Positions 7,424-17,233 of a stretch of DNA of 24,472 nucleotides are shown one piece after another. Positions within the stretch are counted from its first letter, which is position 1; each line of letters opens with the position of its first letter. Source of the DNA: Nostoc sp. GT001 (GTDB taxonomy: Bacteria; Cyanobacteriota; Cyanobacteriia; Cyanobacteriales; Nostocaceae); assembly GCF_030382115.1 (NCBI RefSeq), contig NZ_JAUDRJ010000003.1, positions 4,521,843 through 4,546,314 of the forward strand, read 5' to 3'. The notes beneath the pieces were generated by a model. It did not search any database, was not told the origin of the DNA, and saw only the letters and a list, made by a program, of their open reading frames with translations. The position numbers were made by a program, and so were the translations under genes.

Positions 7424-7486
7424 TGCGATAGACCACTAGTAGTCTGCCAACCCAAAATTGCTATGTTTGGACTGGGAAAAGGGGAA

Positions 7487-7527
7487 AGGGTAAAGGGGAA
7501 GGAATGAGAACCTTTTTCCTTTACCCT
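7487..7527. repeat. Purine/pyrimidine inverted repeat from short tandem repeats
   Basis: AGGGTAAAGGGGAAGG (7487-7502) can pair with CCTTTTTCCTTTACCCT (7511-7527). The left arm belongs to a run of GGGGAAA/GGGTAAA heptamers. A second hairpin, GCCAAG-TTTC-CTTGGC, follows at 7528-7543. These are typical Nostoc short repeats in the spacer between convergent genes. Confidence 0.55.
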
Positions 7528-7595
7528 GCCAAGTTTCCTTGGCGAACTACTAGTTATGTTGTAGCGATCGCTTAACAGAAACACCGACTATTCAT

Positions 7596-7638
7596 AACAT
7601 AATAAGGGCACAACTATAATATTGTGCCCTTATATGTT
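7596..7638. terminator. Bidirectional terminator between convergent genes
   Basis: AAGGGCACAA (7604-7613) and TTGTGCCCTT (7622-7631) are perfect 10-bp arms around an 8-nt loop. The pairing extends outward to AACAT/ATGTT with one bulged base. The flanks are AT-rich on both sides. It lies between the oxidoreductase gene (ends 7423, plus) and the glutamate dehydrogenase gene (ends 7676, minus), as expected for a shared terminator. Confidence 0.75.
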
Positions 7639-7675
7639 ATCTATTTAATTAAAAACTGCTGTCTATGCCCAAAGA

Positions 7676-8965
7676 TTAAGGATAAAGACCTCTGTCAGTC
7701 AACGCTTGAGCTACTCTACCTACCCCCAGTGTGTAAGCTGCTAACCTTAAAGAAATTTGCCGTACCTCCGACTGATGAATCACCTTGCGATAGGCTTGCA
7801 CCATCAAATGTTCCATTTCGCGGTTGACGCGCTCCTCATCCCAAAATACGTAAGAAAGACCCTGCACCCACTCTAAATAACTGACTACTACACCGCCAGC
7901 ATTCGCCAAGATGTCCGGTAGCACTGTCACACCGCGCGCCTCTAACGCCAAATTAGCCTCAAGAGTAACCGGGCCGTTAGCCGCTTCTGCCACAATCTGC
8001 GCCTGCACTTGGTTCACATTTTCTTCAGTGATTTGGTTCTCCAAAGCCGCTGGTATTAAGACATCGCAGGGTAAAGTTAATAAATCTGCATTGCTAATTG
8101 GTACAGATTGCGGGAAACCCACAATACTCTTACGATTTTCAGCCGCGTAGACTTTTAACTTGGGAATATCAAGACCAGCTTCAGAGAATATGCCCCCAGC
8201 ACCAGTTGAAACAGCGATGATTTTCGCGCCTGCTTCATATAGTAATTCTGCTGCGGCACAGCCGACGTTACCGAAACCCTGAATAGCTACTCGCACTCCT
8301 GTTAAGGATTTACCTCGGTCTGCTAATGCCTCACGGACAATAATCATTGTGCCACGTCCGGTTGCCATTTCTCGTCCCAGAGAACCACCAATCGAAAGGG
8401 GTTTTCCAGTTACAACTCCTGGTACAGCATGACCAACATTTACAGAGTAAGTGTCCATCATCCAAGCCATCTCACGGGCAGAAGTACCCATATCTGGCGC
8501 AGGAATATCTACGGAAGGCCCAATATCTTTAATTAACTCGCTGATATAACGGCGGCTGATTCGCTCTAATTCGCCAACACTGTAGCGTTTGGGATCTATA
8601 GCAATGCCACCTTTCCCACCACCATAAGGAATACCTAACAAGGCACATTTCCAGGTCATCAACATTGCTAGAGCGGATACTTCCCGCAATGTCACAGCCG
8701 GATGGTAACGAATTCCACCCTTGTAGGGGCCTAAGACATCACAGTGCTGTACCCTGTGTCCAGCGAGAACTTGTATTTCCCCATCATCTAGTTTTACGGG
8801 AATGGAAACCGTGACAACTTTACGCGGGTGGCTGAGAATTTCTAGCAAACCCTGATTTAAATTTAATTCTTTAGCTGCCGCTTCTAAGTAACTACAGGCT
8901 TGGTCAAAGGGGCATATATGCGCTGGAGAAGCAGGTTCTGACAGCAACGAGGATTTTGAAATCAT
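7676..8965 (-). CDS. gdhA: Glu/Leu/Phe/Val dehydrogenase, probably glutamate dehydrogenase
   Basis: This enzyme reversibly interconverts 2-oxoglutarate plus ammonium and glutamate with NAD(P)H. Numbering from the ATG at 8965 (429 residues): GPYKGGIRYHP with K82, MTWKCAL with K106, the catalytic PYGGGKGGI with K118, PAPDMGT with D158, and the dinucleotide loop GFGNVG at 230-235. The C-terminal half has AAENRKSIVGF, AEAANGPVT and LANAGGVVVSYLEW. An in-frame start six codons upstream exists, but AGGAGA at 8972-8977 with 6-nt spacing fixes the ATG at 8965. Leu/Phe dehydrogenases share the fold, but this length and the TGRG segment fit glutamate dehydrogenase. A GTA-N8-TAC motif lies 88 bp upstream, so NtcA control is possible. 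Single gene, facing a shared terminator. Confidence 0.9.
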   Translation of the reverse strand: MISKSSLLSEPASPAHICPFDQACSYLEAAAKELNLNQGLLEILSHPRKVVTVSIPVKLDDGEIQVLAGHRVQHCDVLGPYKGGIRYHPAVTLREVSALAMLMTWKCALLGIPYGGGKGGIAIDPKRYSVGELERISRRYISELIKDIGPSVDIPAPDMGTSAREMAWMMDTYSVNVGHAVPGVVTGKPLSIGGSLGREMATGRGTMIIVREALADRGKSLTGVRVAIQGFGNVGCAAAELLYEAGAKIIAVSTGAGGIFSEAGLDIPKLKVYAAENRKSIVGFPQSVPISNADLLTLPCDVLIPAALENQITEENVNQVQAQIVAEAANGPVTLEANLALEARGVTVLPDILANAGGVVVSYLEWVQGLSYVFWDEERVNREMEHLMVQAYRKVIHQSEVRQISLRLAAYTLGVGRVAQALTDRGLYP

Positions 8966-8971
8966 AAATTT

Positions 8972-8977
8972 TCTCCT
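8972..8977 (-). promoter_or_regulatory. Shine-Dalgarno AGGAGA of the glutamate dehydrogenase gene
   Basis: On the minus strand AGGAGA is six bases before the ATG at 8965. It favours this start over the upstream in-frame codon at 8983, which has no such site. Confidence 0.7.
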
Positions 8978-9052
8978 AATCACGGTATCTTTGCGAACCG
9001 GATATCATCTGTACCTAAGCTTATCCTTTTTTTCTGGGAAAACAAGTTTTTT

Positions 9053-9066
9053 GTATTTTTTGTTAC
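9053..9066 (-). promoter_or_regulatory. Candidate NtcA-binding site upstream of gdhA
   Basis: The sequence is exactly GTA-N8-TAC, the consensus of the cyanobacterial nitrogen regulator NtcA. On the minus strand it lies 88 bp before the gdhA ATG, with TAAGCT (a TAN3T -10-like element) 29 bp downstream of the motif. Activated NtcA promoters usually have 20-24 bp there, so the spacing is not ideal. The region is AT-rich, so a chance match is possible. Confidence 0.35.
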
Positions 9067-9194
9067 AGTTTTATATTTTATATTCTGATATATGAAATTT
9101 ATTCAAAAATCATCATTTATAAGAGCACGCGACTGTGTGTGCCTTCATCAAAATTTATATATTATGTTGGTCAGATAGTTAAACCCACAAGTTT

Positions 9195-10340
9195 TTACCT
9201 TGCTAAGGCGATCGCGGCATTCTGTCCCCCAAAGCCAAAACTCAAACATAAAACTTGCCTAATTTTACTTAGACGCGCGGCTGTAACAATCTCTAAATCA
9301 AATTCTGGCTGCTGCAATCCTACACAAGGCGGTAATATTTGATGCTTTAGCGCCATGAGAGAAAAAGCTACTCCTATTGCTCCAGATGCCCCTAGTGTAT
9401 GACCTGTGCTTCCCTTGGTGGAACTAACCGCCACGCCTTGGGGAAACATACGCTGAATTACCATGCTCTCCATCTGGTCATTTAGCTGGGTAGCTGTACC
9501 ATGAGCATGAATGTAATTGATATCGCTTGGTGATAGACAACTACGTTCTAGACATTGTTTGATAGCAGCGATCGCACTTTTCCCTTCGGGTTCTGGTGAA
9601 TTACTATGATATGCGTCGTTGGTTAAGCCGAAACCGAGAATTTCACCATACACTTTTGCTTGACGCTGCTTTGCCAACTCTGCTGATTCTAAGACAAATA
9701 CAGCCGCGCCTTCGCCCAAGACTAAGCCTTCTCTGTGCAAATCAAAGGGATAAGCCCCAGTTTTTGCCAAAGCACCCATCTGCTGAAATCCAGCTAAAGT
9801 TAAAGGTGTAATCGGTGCTTCCACTGCACCTGCGATCGCTTGTTGACATTGCCCAGTTTGTATAAGCATAGCTGCTTGGGCAATAGACCAAATTCCAGTT
9901 GCACAAGCTGTCATTGGTGCTAAAACTATCCCAGATGCACCGATTTGTCTTGCAGCTGCGATCGCATTGAAATGAGGTAATGTATCTAGCCAATTTCCAA
10001 AAGAGGACACAGGAAAATTTTTCGCGTCACTATACATTTGCCGCGCTAGCATTTCCCAAGACGCTTGATAAGAGCGACTCGATCCAATGACTACAGCACA
10101 ATCAGCTAAAGGTGCAACTAACCCAGAATCTTGTAAAGCAGAAGCAACAACCATCTGAGTTAACATTGTCAACTCAGATGGTTGTTGAGCAATCAAACCT
10201 AGAGGAAATGGTGTAAATGCTGGAAATGGTTGATGTAACCGAATTCCAGATTTACCTGCGATTAAATTTCGCCAGCTATCCTCTAAGCTTCCACCCAAGG
10301 CAGAAACTAGACCAATACCAGTAACAACAATTTTGACCAA
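9195..10340 (-). CDS. Beta-ketoacyl-ACP synthase, FabF (KAS II)-like
   Basis: A condensing enzyme of fatty acid or polyketide-type chain extension: decarboxylative condensation of malonyl-ACP with an acyl-ACP. The catalytic triad is intact: C146 in MTACATG, H280 in HAHGTAT, and H314 in KGSTGHTLGASG. The N-terminus VVTGIGLVSALG and C-terminal LSFGFGGQNAAI are standard. At 381 residues it is about 30 shorter than typical FabF, so it is probably a second KAS rather than the housekeeping enzyme. The only start that keeps the N-terminal strand is TTG at 10340; no ATG lies upstream in frame and no clear ribosome site is seen. A perfect 17-bp inverted repeat lies in codons 52-66. It is downstream of the cyclophilin lipoprotein gene, on the same strand. 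Confidence 0.88.
   Translation of the reverse strand: MVKIVVTGIGLVSALGGSLEDSWRNLIAGKSGIRLHQPFPAFTPFPLGLIAQQPSELTMLTQMVVASALQDSGLVAPLADCAVVIGSSRSYQASWEMLARQMYSDAKNFPVSSFGNWLDTLPHFNAIAAARQIGASGIVLAPMTACATGIWSIAQAAMLIQTGQCQQAIAGAVEAPITPLTLAGFQQMGALAKTGAYPFDLHREGLVLGEGAAVFVLESAELAKQRQAKVYGEILGFGLTNDAYHSNSPEPEGKSAIAAIKQCLERSCLSPSDINYIHAHGTATQLNDQMESMVIQRMFPQGVAVSSTKGSTGHTLGASGAIGVAFSLMALKHQILPPCVGLQQPEFDLEIVTAARLSKIRQVLCLSFGFGGQNAAIALAR
10145..10187. repeat. Perfect 17-bp inverted repeat inside the KAS gene
   Basis: CAACAACCATCTGAGTT (10145-10161) and AACTCAGATGGTTGTTG (10171-10187) are exact reverse complements around a 9-nt loop. They encode QQPSELTMLTQMVVA in the ketoacyl synthase. A perfect stem this long in coding sequence is rare by chance. 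Confidence 0.85.
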
Positions 10341-10445
10341 TTTATGAGTTAGGAGTTAAAAGTGAGGAGTTAAGAGTTAAGAGTTTTTTTACTACCTTCC
10401 TCGCCCCCCTGCTCCCCTGCTCCCCTGCTCCTCTGCCTCTTCCTC
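10341..10445. repeat. Short tandem repeats in the KAS-cyclophilin spacer
   Basis: There are two blocks. The first has the 7-bp unit GAGTTAA repeated about 2.5 times at about 10361-10385, with looser copies before it (GAGTTAG, GAGTTAA). The second has the 8-bp unit CTGCTCCC at 10409, 10417 and 10425 (last base changed), with a fourth, diverged copy at 10433. These match the STRR type of Nostocales. The spacer holds no gene. Confidence 0.75.
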
Positions 10446-11246
10446 CTACTGTCCTGGTGTTTTCAGATTTTCAGCACCTTGAGTAACTTTAGCGGAGTCA
10501 ATGCGATCGCCTTGCTGAATTTTGTTTACTACATCGAAGCCTTGAGTGACATTGCCAAATACGGCGTAGTTACCATCCAAAAATGCTAGATCCGCTAAAG
10601 TAAAGTAAAACTGGGCAGAAGCGGAATCTGGTGATTGCGATCGCGCCATCGCTACTGCACCCTGTTTATGGGGCAATACGACAGCTTGAGCAGTAGCATC
10701 AAATGGTTTATTGTAAATCGGAGTATCTGAACCTTTGGGCTTAACTTCTAAAGGTATATAACGAGCATTTCCCGTTTTTGGGTCAATATAGCTACCTGTT
10801 CCCAGTCTATCTGCTGGAACTTTTGGGTCTTTGCTTTGCGGATCACCCCCTTGAACTACAAACGGTTGGGGTTCGCGCACAACTCGATGGAAAGCTAAAC
10901 CATCGTACACACCCTTTTGCACTAAATCTACGAAGTTGCCAGCTGTGATTGGGGCATTAGTGCCGTCTACTTCGATAGTAATCGGCGAACCTTTAACCGT
11001 AATTACCACAGTAGCCTTGCCTTCTAGTCTTGGTAAATCTGTTATTCCAGGAATACTCTCACTAATAGTTTGAGATACAGAAGTTGCTTCAGTAGTTGCC
11101 TTGGTGCTTGCCTCGCTTGTTGCCGAGGTAGCAGTCGAGTTTGGAGAAGAGCTATTAGAAGCGACTTGCTGTGTTGAACATCCTCCCAACATCAAGGCAC
11201 TAATAACCACAAGAGAAAGCAAAAATTGTGAAATTTTTAACCGCAT
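10446..11246 (-). CDS. Cyclophilin-type peptidyl-prolyl cis-trans isomerase, lipoprotein
   Basis: A 266-residue enzyme that speeds proline isomerisation during folding. Residues 1-23 form a lipoprotein signal peptide with lipobox LGGC (C23), so the mature protein should be lipid-anchored outside the cytoplasmic membrane, in the periplasm or thylakoid lumen. A Ser/Thr-rich linker (about 24-65) leads to the cyclophilin domain (about 75-262), with [23 protein letters not shown] and SASAQFYF and a closing [16 protein letters not shown]. Arg in FHRV and Gln in AQFYF, key residues of the active site, are present. The gene lies between ycf4 (upstream) and the KAS gene (downstream) on the minus strand. 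The natural client protein is unknown. Confidence 0.92.
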   Translation of the reverse strand: MRLKISQFLLSLVVISALMLGGCSTQQVASNSSSPNSTATSATSEASTKATTEATSVSQTISESIPGITDLPRLEGKATVVITVKGSPITIEVDGTNAPITAGNFVDLVQKGVYDGLAFHRVVREPQPFVVQGGDPQSKDPKVPADRLGTGSYIDPKTGNARYIPLEVKPKGSDTPIYNKPFDATAQAVVLPHKQGAVAMARSQSPDSASAQFYFTLADLAFLDGNYAVFGNVTQGFDVVNKIQQGDRIDSAKVTQGAENLKTPGQ

Positions 11247-11300
11247 TGCCTGTTACCGATTTAACCAGAGTATCTTATCGTTTTCAGGGGCATTGGGATT

Positions 11301-11361
11301 AGGGGAGAGGTGACAGCTAACAGGTGATAGGGAATAATCTGTACCCTGTAACCTCTACCCT
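11301..11361. repeat. Imperfect inverted repeat between ycf4 and the cyclophilin gene
   Basis: AGGGGAGAGGTGACAG (11301-11316) pairs with CTGTAACCTCTACCCT (11346-11361) at 14 of 16 positions. The right arm is part of a run of CCCTATA/CCCTGTA-like heptamers. It could stabilise the mRNA 3' end or partly terminate ycf4 transcription; there is no T-run. Confidence 0.5.
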
Positions 11362-11374
11362 ATACCCTAATTTC

Positions 11375-11944
11375 CTAAAGTCCTTCTAACGACACTCCCA
11401 AAAAGCGGGCTAACTTTGCGCCTTCTGTTTCCAACTCTGTTAAAGATAAGGGTTGTCCAACCCGTGTTAAGGGTATATCTCGTCGTCCCTTAATGCGTAG
11501 ATAGAGGGCGCGACGGGGGTTAAGACCTTCTTTTACGTCTATTAGTACAGATTGGACATCTTCTATGCGGCTATCAATCTGAATTCGGCGGTTTTTACCA
11601 GGAAACCCCCAGCGGAAGATTTTGATTGCGCCAGTTTCCTGATTAAATTCGTTGTAACCGCCTCCAACATCCAATAAAATCACTAGCCACAGGTATGTGG
11701 CTAATAGCAAGCCAGCAGCACCATATAACCCCATCACTAATCCTTGGGGGACGAATACCAGTTGAGTGGGATCGGAAACTATGAGTAAATTAACTTTTAA
11801 ATAACTGGATATTCCAGACAATAAAAAGCCGCTTGCTCCCAAGGTAACGATAGTTGCCCACCAGTAGTTACTGAACCGACGAGAACCGAGAACATTTTGG
11901 TGCAGGAGGCGATCGCCTTTGTTAATCGTTGTTGATGTCGTCAT
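11375..11944 (-). CDS. ycf4: Photosystem I assembly protein Ycf4
   Basis: Ycf4 is a thylakoid membrane factor that helps assemble photosystem I. From the ATG at 11944 the protein is 189 residues, the usual size. Two hydrophobic helices (about 27-46 and 66-90) are followed by a soluble domain with GGGYNEFNQETGAIKIFRWG, FPGKNRRI, GLNPRRALYLRIKGRRDIPL and a C-terminal ELETEGAKLARFL, all characteristic of the family. The reading frame extends to a GTG at 11989 (15 more codons), but family length and N-terminal pattern favour 11944. It is divergent from psbD across a 918-bp spacer, an arrangement I recall from Anabaena sp. PCC 7120. Confidence 0.92.
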   Translation of the reverse strand: MTTSTTINKGDRLLHQNVLGSRRFSNYWWATIVTLGASGFLLSGISSYLKVNLLIVSDPTQLVFVPQGLVMGLYGAAGLLLATYLWLVILLDVGGGYNEFNQETGAIKIFRWGFPGKNRRIQIDSRIEDVQSVLIDVKEGLNPRRALYLRIKGRRDIPLTRVGQPLSLTELETEGAKLARFLGVSLEGL

Positions 11945-12008
11945 TGAACTACCATTGCCCGTGAGATACTCGCTGTCACATACTCGCACACTGAATGCTT
12001 TTGCATAG

Positions 12009-12173
12009 AGTGGTGGGTTCCTGTGCCAATCCGGCTATTGCTTAGGAGGCACCCAGAGCTATGTTTGAAGTCCACGGGAACCCTGCCGCAGACTATAAAT
12101 TTTTCACTTTGTACCTTACAAATTTTACTGTCCCGGATAATGCTGGCTTACTTGTACTACGGGACAAACCACT
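12009..12173 (+). ncRNA. Candidate structured RNA between ycf4 and psbD
   Basis: The strand can fold into a closed structure. AGTGGT (12009-12014) can pair with ACCACT (12168-12173). Inside, GGGTTCCTGTG (12015-12025) pairs with CACGGGAACCC (12073-12083), and the helix extends over a bulge to GG/CC at 12012-12013 and 12086-12087. CC/GG pairs lie in the internal loop. A second hairpin is TGTCCCG/CGGGACA (12129-12135, 12160-12166). Two pairs in the long helix (12022-12076 and 12014-12085) are U-G on the plus strand but would be A-C on the minus strand, favouring plus-strand RNA. I could not match it to tRNA, tmRNA, SRP RNA, RNase P RNA or a riboswitch, and cannot exclude 6S RNA or chance folding. 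The outer helix competes with part of the inner one. Confidence 0.35.
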
Positions 12174-12862
12174 GAGGCTATTTGTATTAGTCAAGATATG
12201 CCAACTTCCTTTCTCCTTGTCTAACGTTTCACATAGGTTTTTCAGAGGTGTATCAACGACCGTGGCGGCGAAGTGACTATCCCCATTTTACCAAACATCG
12301 TTGACAAAAACTCAACTGCGCCCTTCCATGTTCCTGCTACCGATATAATTTTTTAGGGAATGTTGTACTATTTTTTTACTCAATGGCTGATAAAAATTCT
12401 TTCTCCCTGCCATTCTGCCCCCCTTATTCCCTGCTACCCTCTCTCTGCCTCTTTTTGACCTCTTGAAATGAGTTACCTACCTACGTCTATCTACATTAAA
12501 TTTTTTCAGATTTCTGAGAAAAGTTGTGTCAAATTGTAAAATTTCTGATATTCATATTATTTATAAGGTTCGTGTTTCATGCCTAATTTGCTTCTGTGTA
12601 TCAGGCAAAAACCCTGAGTAGTGTGATAAGTTAAGAATCATTAAGTTACCACAAGCTAGATTACTAGCCGATGGTACGTGTAATGTCATAACCCTGAGAA
12701 ATAATGACTTAACTAGTCAGTAAGCTCTCAGAATCTCAGTTACTTAAAAGCAGTTGAGATTGTCAAAAAAAACGTTAATTCCTCATGGCAGTCGGTTACA
12801 TTGGCTTTCCGTAATGCCCTAGAAACGTTGCAATTTTAGTAAAAACAGAGGATTTTAGTCCG
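12174..12862 (+). promoter_or_regulatory. Long upstream region of psbD, no gene seen
   Basis: No convincing coding region lies in these 689 bp. A pyrimidine-rich stretch with CCCTGC/CTCTCTGCC repeats occurs at about 12404-12456. The short motif AACCCTGAG occurs twice (about 12610 and 12689). The proximal 300 bp are AT-rich and presumably carry the psbD promoter and a long 5' leader, but no single -35/-10 pair stands out. GAGG at 12849-12852 lies about 10 nt before the psbD ATG and is the likely ribosome binding site. Confidence 0.4.
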
Positions 12863-15294
<2,432 letters not shown>

Positions 15295-15333
15295 GTTGTA
15301 AAGTTTATTTCATCACTGACAATTAAGTAATTT

Positions 15334-15366
15334 AAAGGCTCTTGCATAAAAGCAAGGGCTTTTTTT
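15334..15366 (+). terminator. Rho-independent terminator of the psbDC operon
   Basis: AAAGGCTCTTGC and GCAAGGGCTTTT form a 12-pair stem with two G-U pairs around the loop ATAAAA, followed by a run of seven T (15360-15366). It lies 40 bp after the psbC stop. The G-U pairs fit plus-strand RNA. Confidence 0.85.
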
Positions 15367-15423
15367 ATAGGAAAATTAGTAATCTATTGATTAAAGTGAG
15401 CGATTTGCCAAGGTAACTAATCT

Positions 15424-15612
15424 ATGAATGATGATGCCAATTTTATTGATGCTTTGCGATGGACATCTGAAGCTAAGGAAAAGTTACAAAATATTCCCTT
15501 TTTTGTCCGCTCTCAAGCTAAAGCCAGAATTGAACAGCTAGCTCGTGAAGCAGTTCAAGAGGTTGTTACCGCTGATTTGGTAGAACAGGCTAGGCTTGAG
15601 TTTGGACAATAA
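15424..15612 (+). CDS. Small PCP_red-domain protein (ChlB C-terminal-like)
   Basis: A 62-residue protein made almost wholly of the PCP_red domain, which forms the C-terminal tail of ChlB, a subunit of light-independent protochlorophyllide reductase. The features are W13-x2[14 protein letters not shown] (about 13-29), then [13 protein letters not shown] and a closing [14 protein letters not shown]. Stand-alone copies occur in cyanobacteria; the role is not established, but the ChlB tail lies near the substrate site and FeS-bearing core. It follows psbC after a terminator, so it probably has its own promoter, and it is 21 bp before the Uma2 gene, likely one transcript. No upstream RBS stands out. 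Confidence 0.75.
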   Translation: MNDDANFIDALRWTSEAKEKLQNIPFFVRSQAKARIEQLAREAVQEVVTADLVEQARLEFGQ

Positions 15613-15633
15613 AACATTCTGGAGGTCGTAACA

Positions 15634-16278
15634 ATGACAGTCGCCAAGAATCGAGCAGACCGAGTAATGCTTTACGACATTAGCTGGCAACAGTTTGAAA
15701 ATCTTCTAAAAGACTTGGGGGAGCATCGGGCAGCACGGTTAGCTTACGATCGCACTACTTTGGAAATTATGACACCTTTACCTGAACACGAACATTACAA
15801 AGAGGTAATTAGTGATTTAGTCAAAGAAATCGCTGATGTGCTGGATTTAGACTATGAAAGTTATGGCTCGACTACTTGGAAACGAGAAAGCCGAATGGCA
15901 GGGTTAGAGTCAGATAACTGCTTCTATTTCCAGAATGAAGCTACGGTTCGGGGTAGATTGGATCTGGACTTGAGACAAGACCCACCGCCTGATTTGGCAC
16001 TGGAAATTGATGTTACCAGTAAGTCTTTAAATCGTTTTCCCATTTATGCCCGCCTGGGAGTACCAGAACTCTGGTGTTATGATTCCGGTGAACTCAAGAT
16101 TTATCTCCTGCAAAATGGGGAATATGTCGAGTCAGAGAAGAGTCTGGTGTTTCCTACTTTAGCAATTCGGGATCTGCCGAAACTGATTGAGCAAAATCGG
16201 GCAAATGGCAGACGGGCAATTCGTCAGGCGGTTCGGGAATGGGTGAAAAAAGGCGGGAAGGGTGAACTACCCAGTTAA
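15634..16278 (+). CDS. Uma2 family (DUF820) restriction-endonuclease-fold protein
   Basis: A 214-residue member of the Uma2/DUF820 family, present in dozens of copies in filamentous cyanobacteria. It has the PD-(D/E)xK nuclease core: LEIMTPLPEHEHYKEVISDL (about 43-62), SDNCFYFQN with D94, and PPPDLALEIDVTSKS with D120 and E124. Next come YARLGVPELWCYD and a short strand motif. The catalytic acidic residues appear present, but biochemical activity is unproven for nearly all members. The ATG at 15634 has GGAGG at 15621-15625. A basic C-terminal tail (REWVKKGGKG) follows. Convergent with the SWIM gene, 19 bp apart. Confidence 0.85.
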   Translation: MTVAKNRADRVMLYDISWQQFENLLKDLGEHRAARLAYDRTTLEIMTPLPEHEHYKEVISDLVKEIADVLDLDYESYGSTTWKRESRMAGLESDNCFYFQNEATVRGRLDLDLRQDPPPDLALEIDVTSKSLNRFPIYARLGVPELWCYDSGELKIYLLQNGEYVESEKSLVFPTLAIRDLPKLIEQNRANGRRAIRQAVREWVKKGGKGELPS

Positions 16279-16297
16279 CATAATTTACGAATTATTA

Positions 16298-17134
16298 TCA
16301 ATTTCCTCCCACATTCATCGCTGTTAAAAAAGCCTTTTGACTCACATCTCTATAAACTGTATTTAAATACTTCATTACCACATCACTTGAAGTTGAATTT
16401 ACTGCGCTTTCCTCTTCCTTCGCAAGGGGGATTGCTCCTAATACATCTAATACCATCTCACTCGTGGACGGCGCAATAACTACCAAGGATGACTCTAGTG
16501 GCTCATTATATTGCCAAAAGTAATCAATTCTTATAGAGTATTTATTATTAGGAATTGACTGTTGAACATCAGGCGTTTCTGTAGTATTGGGTTCCTTATT
16601 GGCACTACGTAATTGGCGTAAATCACTGATGATTTGCTCTTTGGTACGTCCGCGCAATTGAAATAGTACAAAGGGGTCTTCACTGAAGCGATCGCCTAAC
16701 TGATAGTACAGCGCACCAATGTGTTTACAGGGATTTGCTTTATCAGGACAAGAGCATTTACTCTGGACATCACCAAGGGTAAAAGGAAATATCGAAAGAC
16801 CATTAGCCGTAAACACTTCTTCTATATTTTGTGGCATTTCTCCTGCTAGTAACTTGGCAGCAAAAATTGCCCTTTGGGACATGGTTTCAATTACATAACC
16901 CCATTGCTCATCGCTAAAAGGTTCAAGGGAAAGGGAAACTTTATAAGGTTCTACTTCACTACCTTGCACCCTAGCTAATACTTTTGCACCTTTAAATTCA
17001 ATACTGAGAACATTTCCTTGACGAGCATAATTTCTCGCACGTTCTAAACGCTTTTTAAAGCGATAGGAATCTAGCAAATCTAGCCATTGTTGTGACCACC
17101 ATTCGCGGCTTGCTTGTAATGTGTAATTAGTCAT
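16298..17134 (-). CDS. SWIM zinc-finger protein
   Basis: A 278-residue protein with a SWIM zinc-binding motif, C127-x-C129-x6-C136-x-H138 (KCSCPDKANPCKHIGAL), preceded by a domain with EWWSQQWLDLLDSY at the N-terminus. SWIM fingers bind DNA or protein, and in bacteria such proteins are typically encoded beside SNF2/Swi2 ATPases, as here. The reading frame opens with TTG at 17140, but the ATG at 17134 is the more natural start. The region after about residue 185 is polar and low in motifs. It lies 99 bp downstream of the SNF2 gene on the same strand, separated by a palindromic repeat. It probably works with that ATPase; the process is unknown. Confidence 0.85.
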   Translation of the reverse strand: MTNYTLQASREWWSQQWLDLLDSYRFKKRLERARNYARQGNVLSIEFKGAKVLARVQGSEVEPYKVSLSLEPFSDEQWGYVIETMSQRAIFAAKLLAGEMPQNIEEVFTANGLSIFPFTLGDVQSKCSCPDKANPCKHIGALYYQLGDRFSEDPFVLFQLRGRTKEQIISDLRQLRSANKEPNTTETPDVQQSIPNNKYSIRIDYFWQYNEPLESSLVVIAPSTSEMVLDVLGAIPLAKEEESAVNSTSSDVVMKYLNTVYRDVSQKAFLTAMNVGGN

Positions 17135-17178
17135 AATCAATTTAAAAACTTAGTAGTCTGTCTTATTAATTTTATGAG

Positions 17179-17233
17179 GTTCGTAGTGAGTGCTTTAGCA
17201 CTCAAATTAAGGACTAGAGTCCTTACTACGAAC
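17179..17233. repeat. 55-bp cloverleaf-like palindromic repeat
   Basis: The outer arms GTTCGTAGT (17179-17187) and ACTACGAAC (17225-17233) are perfect complements. Inside are two perfect hairpins: GAGTGC-TTTA-GCACTC (17188-17203) and AAGGACT-AG-AGTCCTT (17209-17224). It ends directly at the stop codon of the SNF2 gene. This type of repeat recurs in Nostoc-type genomes and resembles a small non-autonomous mobile palindrome. It may stabilise the upstream mRNA or reduce read-through into the SWIM gene. Confidence 0.8.

Noticed and set aside
9742..9993. An 83-codon minus-strand frame within the KAS gene
   Set aside because: It is an alternative frame of the well-conserved ketoacyl synthase and has no independent support.
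12129..12173. tRNA or tRNA-like gene near ACGGGACAAACCA
   Set aside because: The paired arms enclose only a 24-nt loop, and no D, anticodon or T arm can be drawn.
12061..12276. A 71-codon open frame in the ycf4-psbD spacer
   Set aside because: Its start overlaps the candidate RNA helix, it has no recognisable motif, and its composition looks non-coding.
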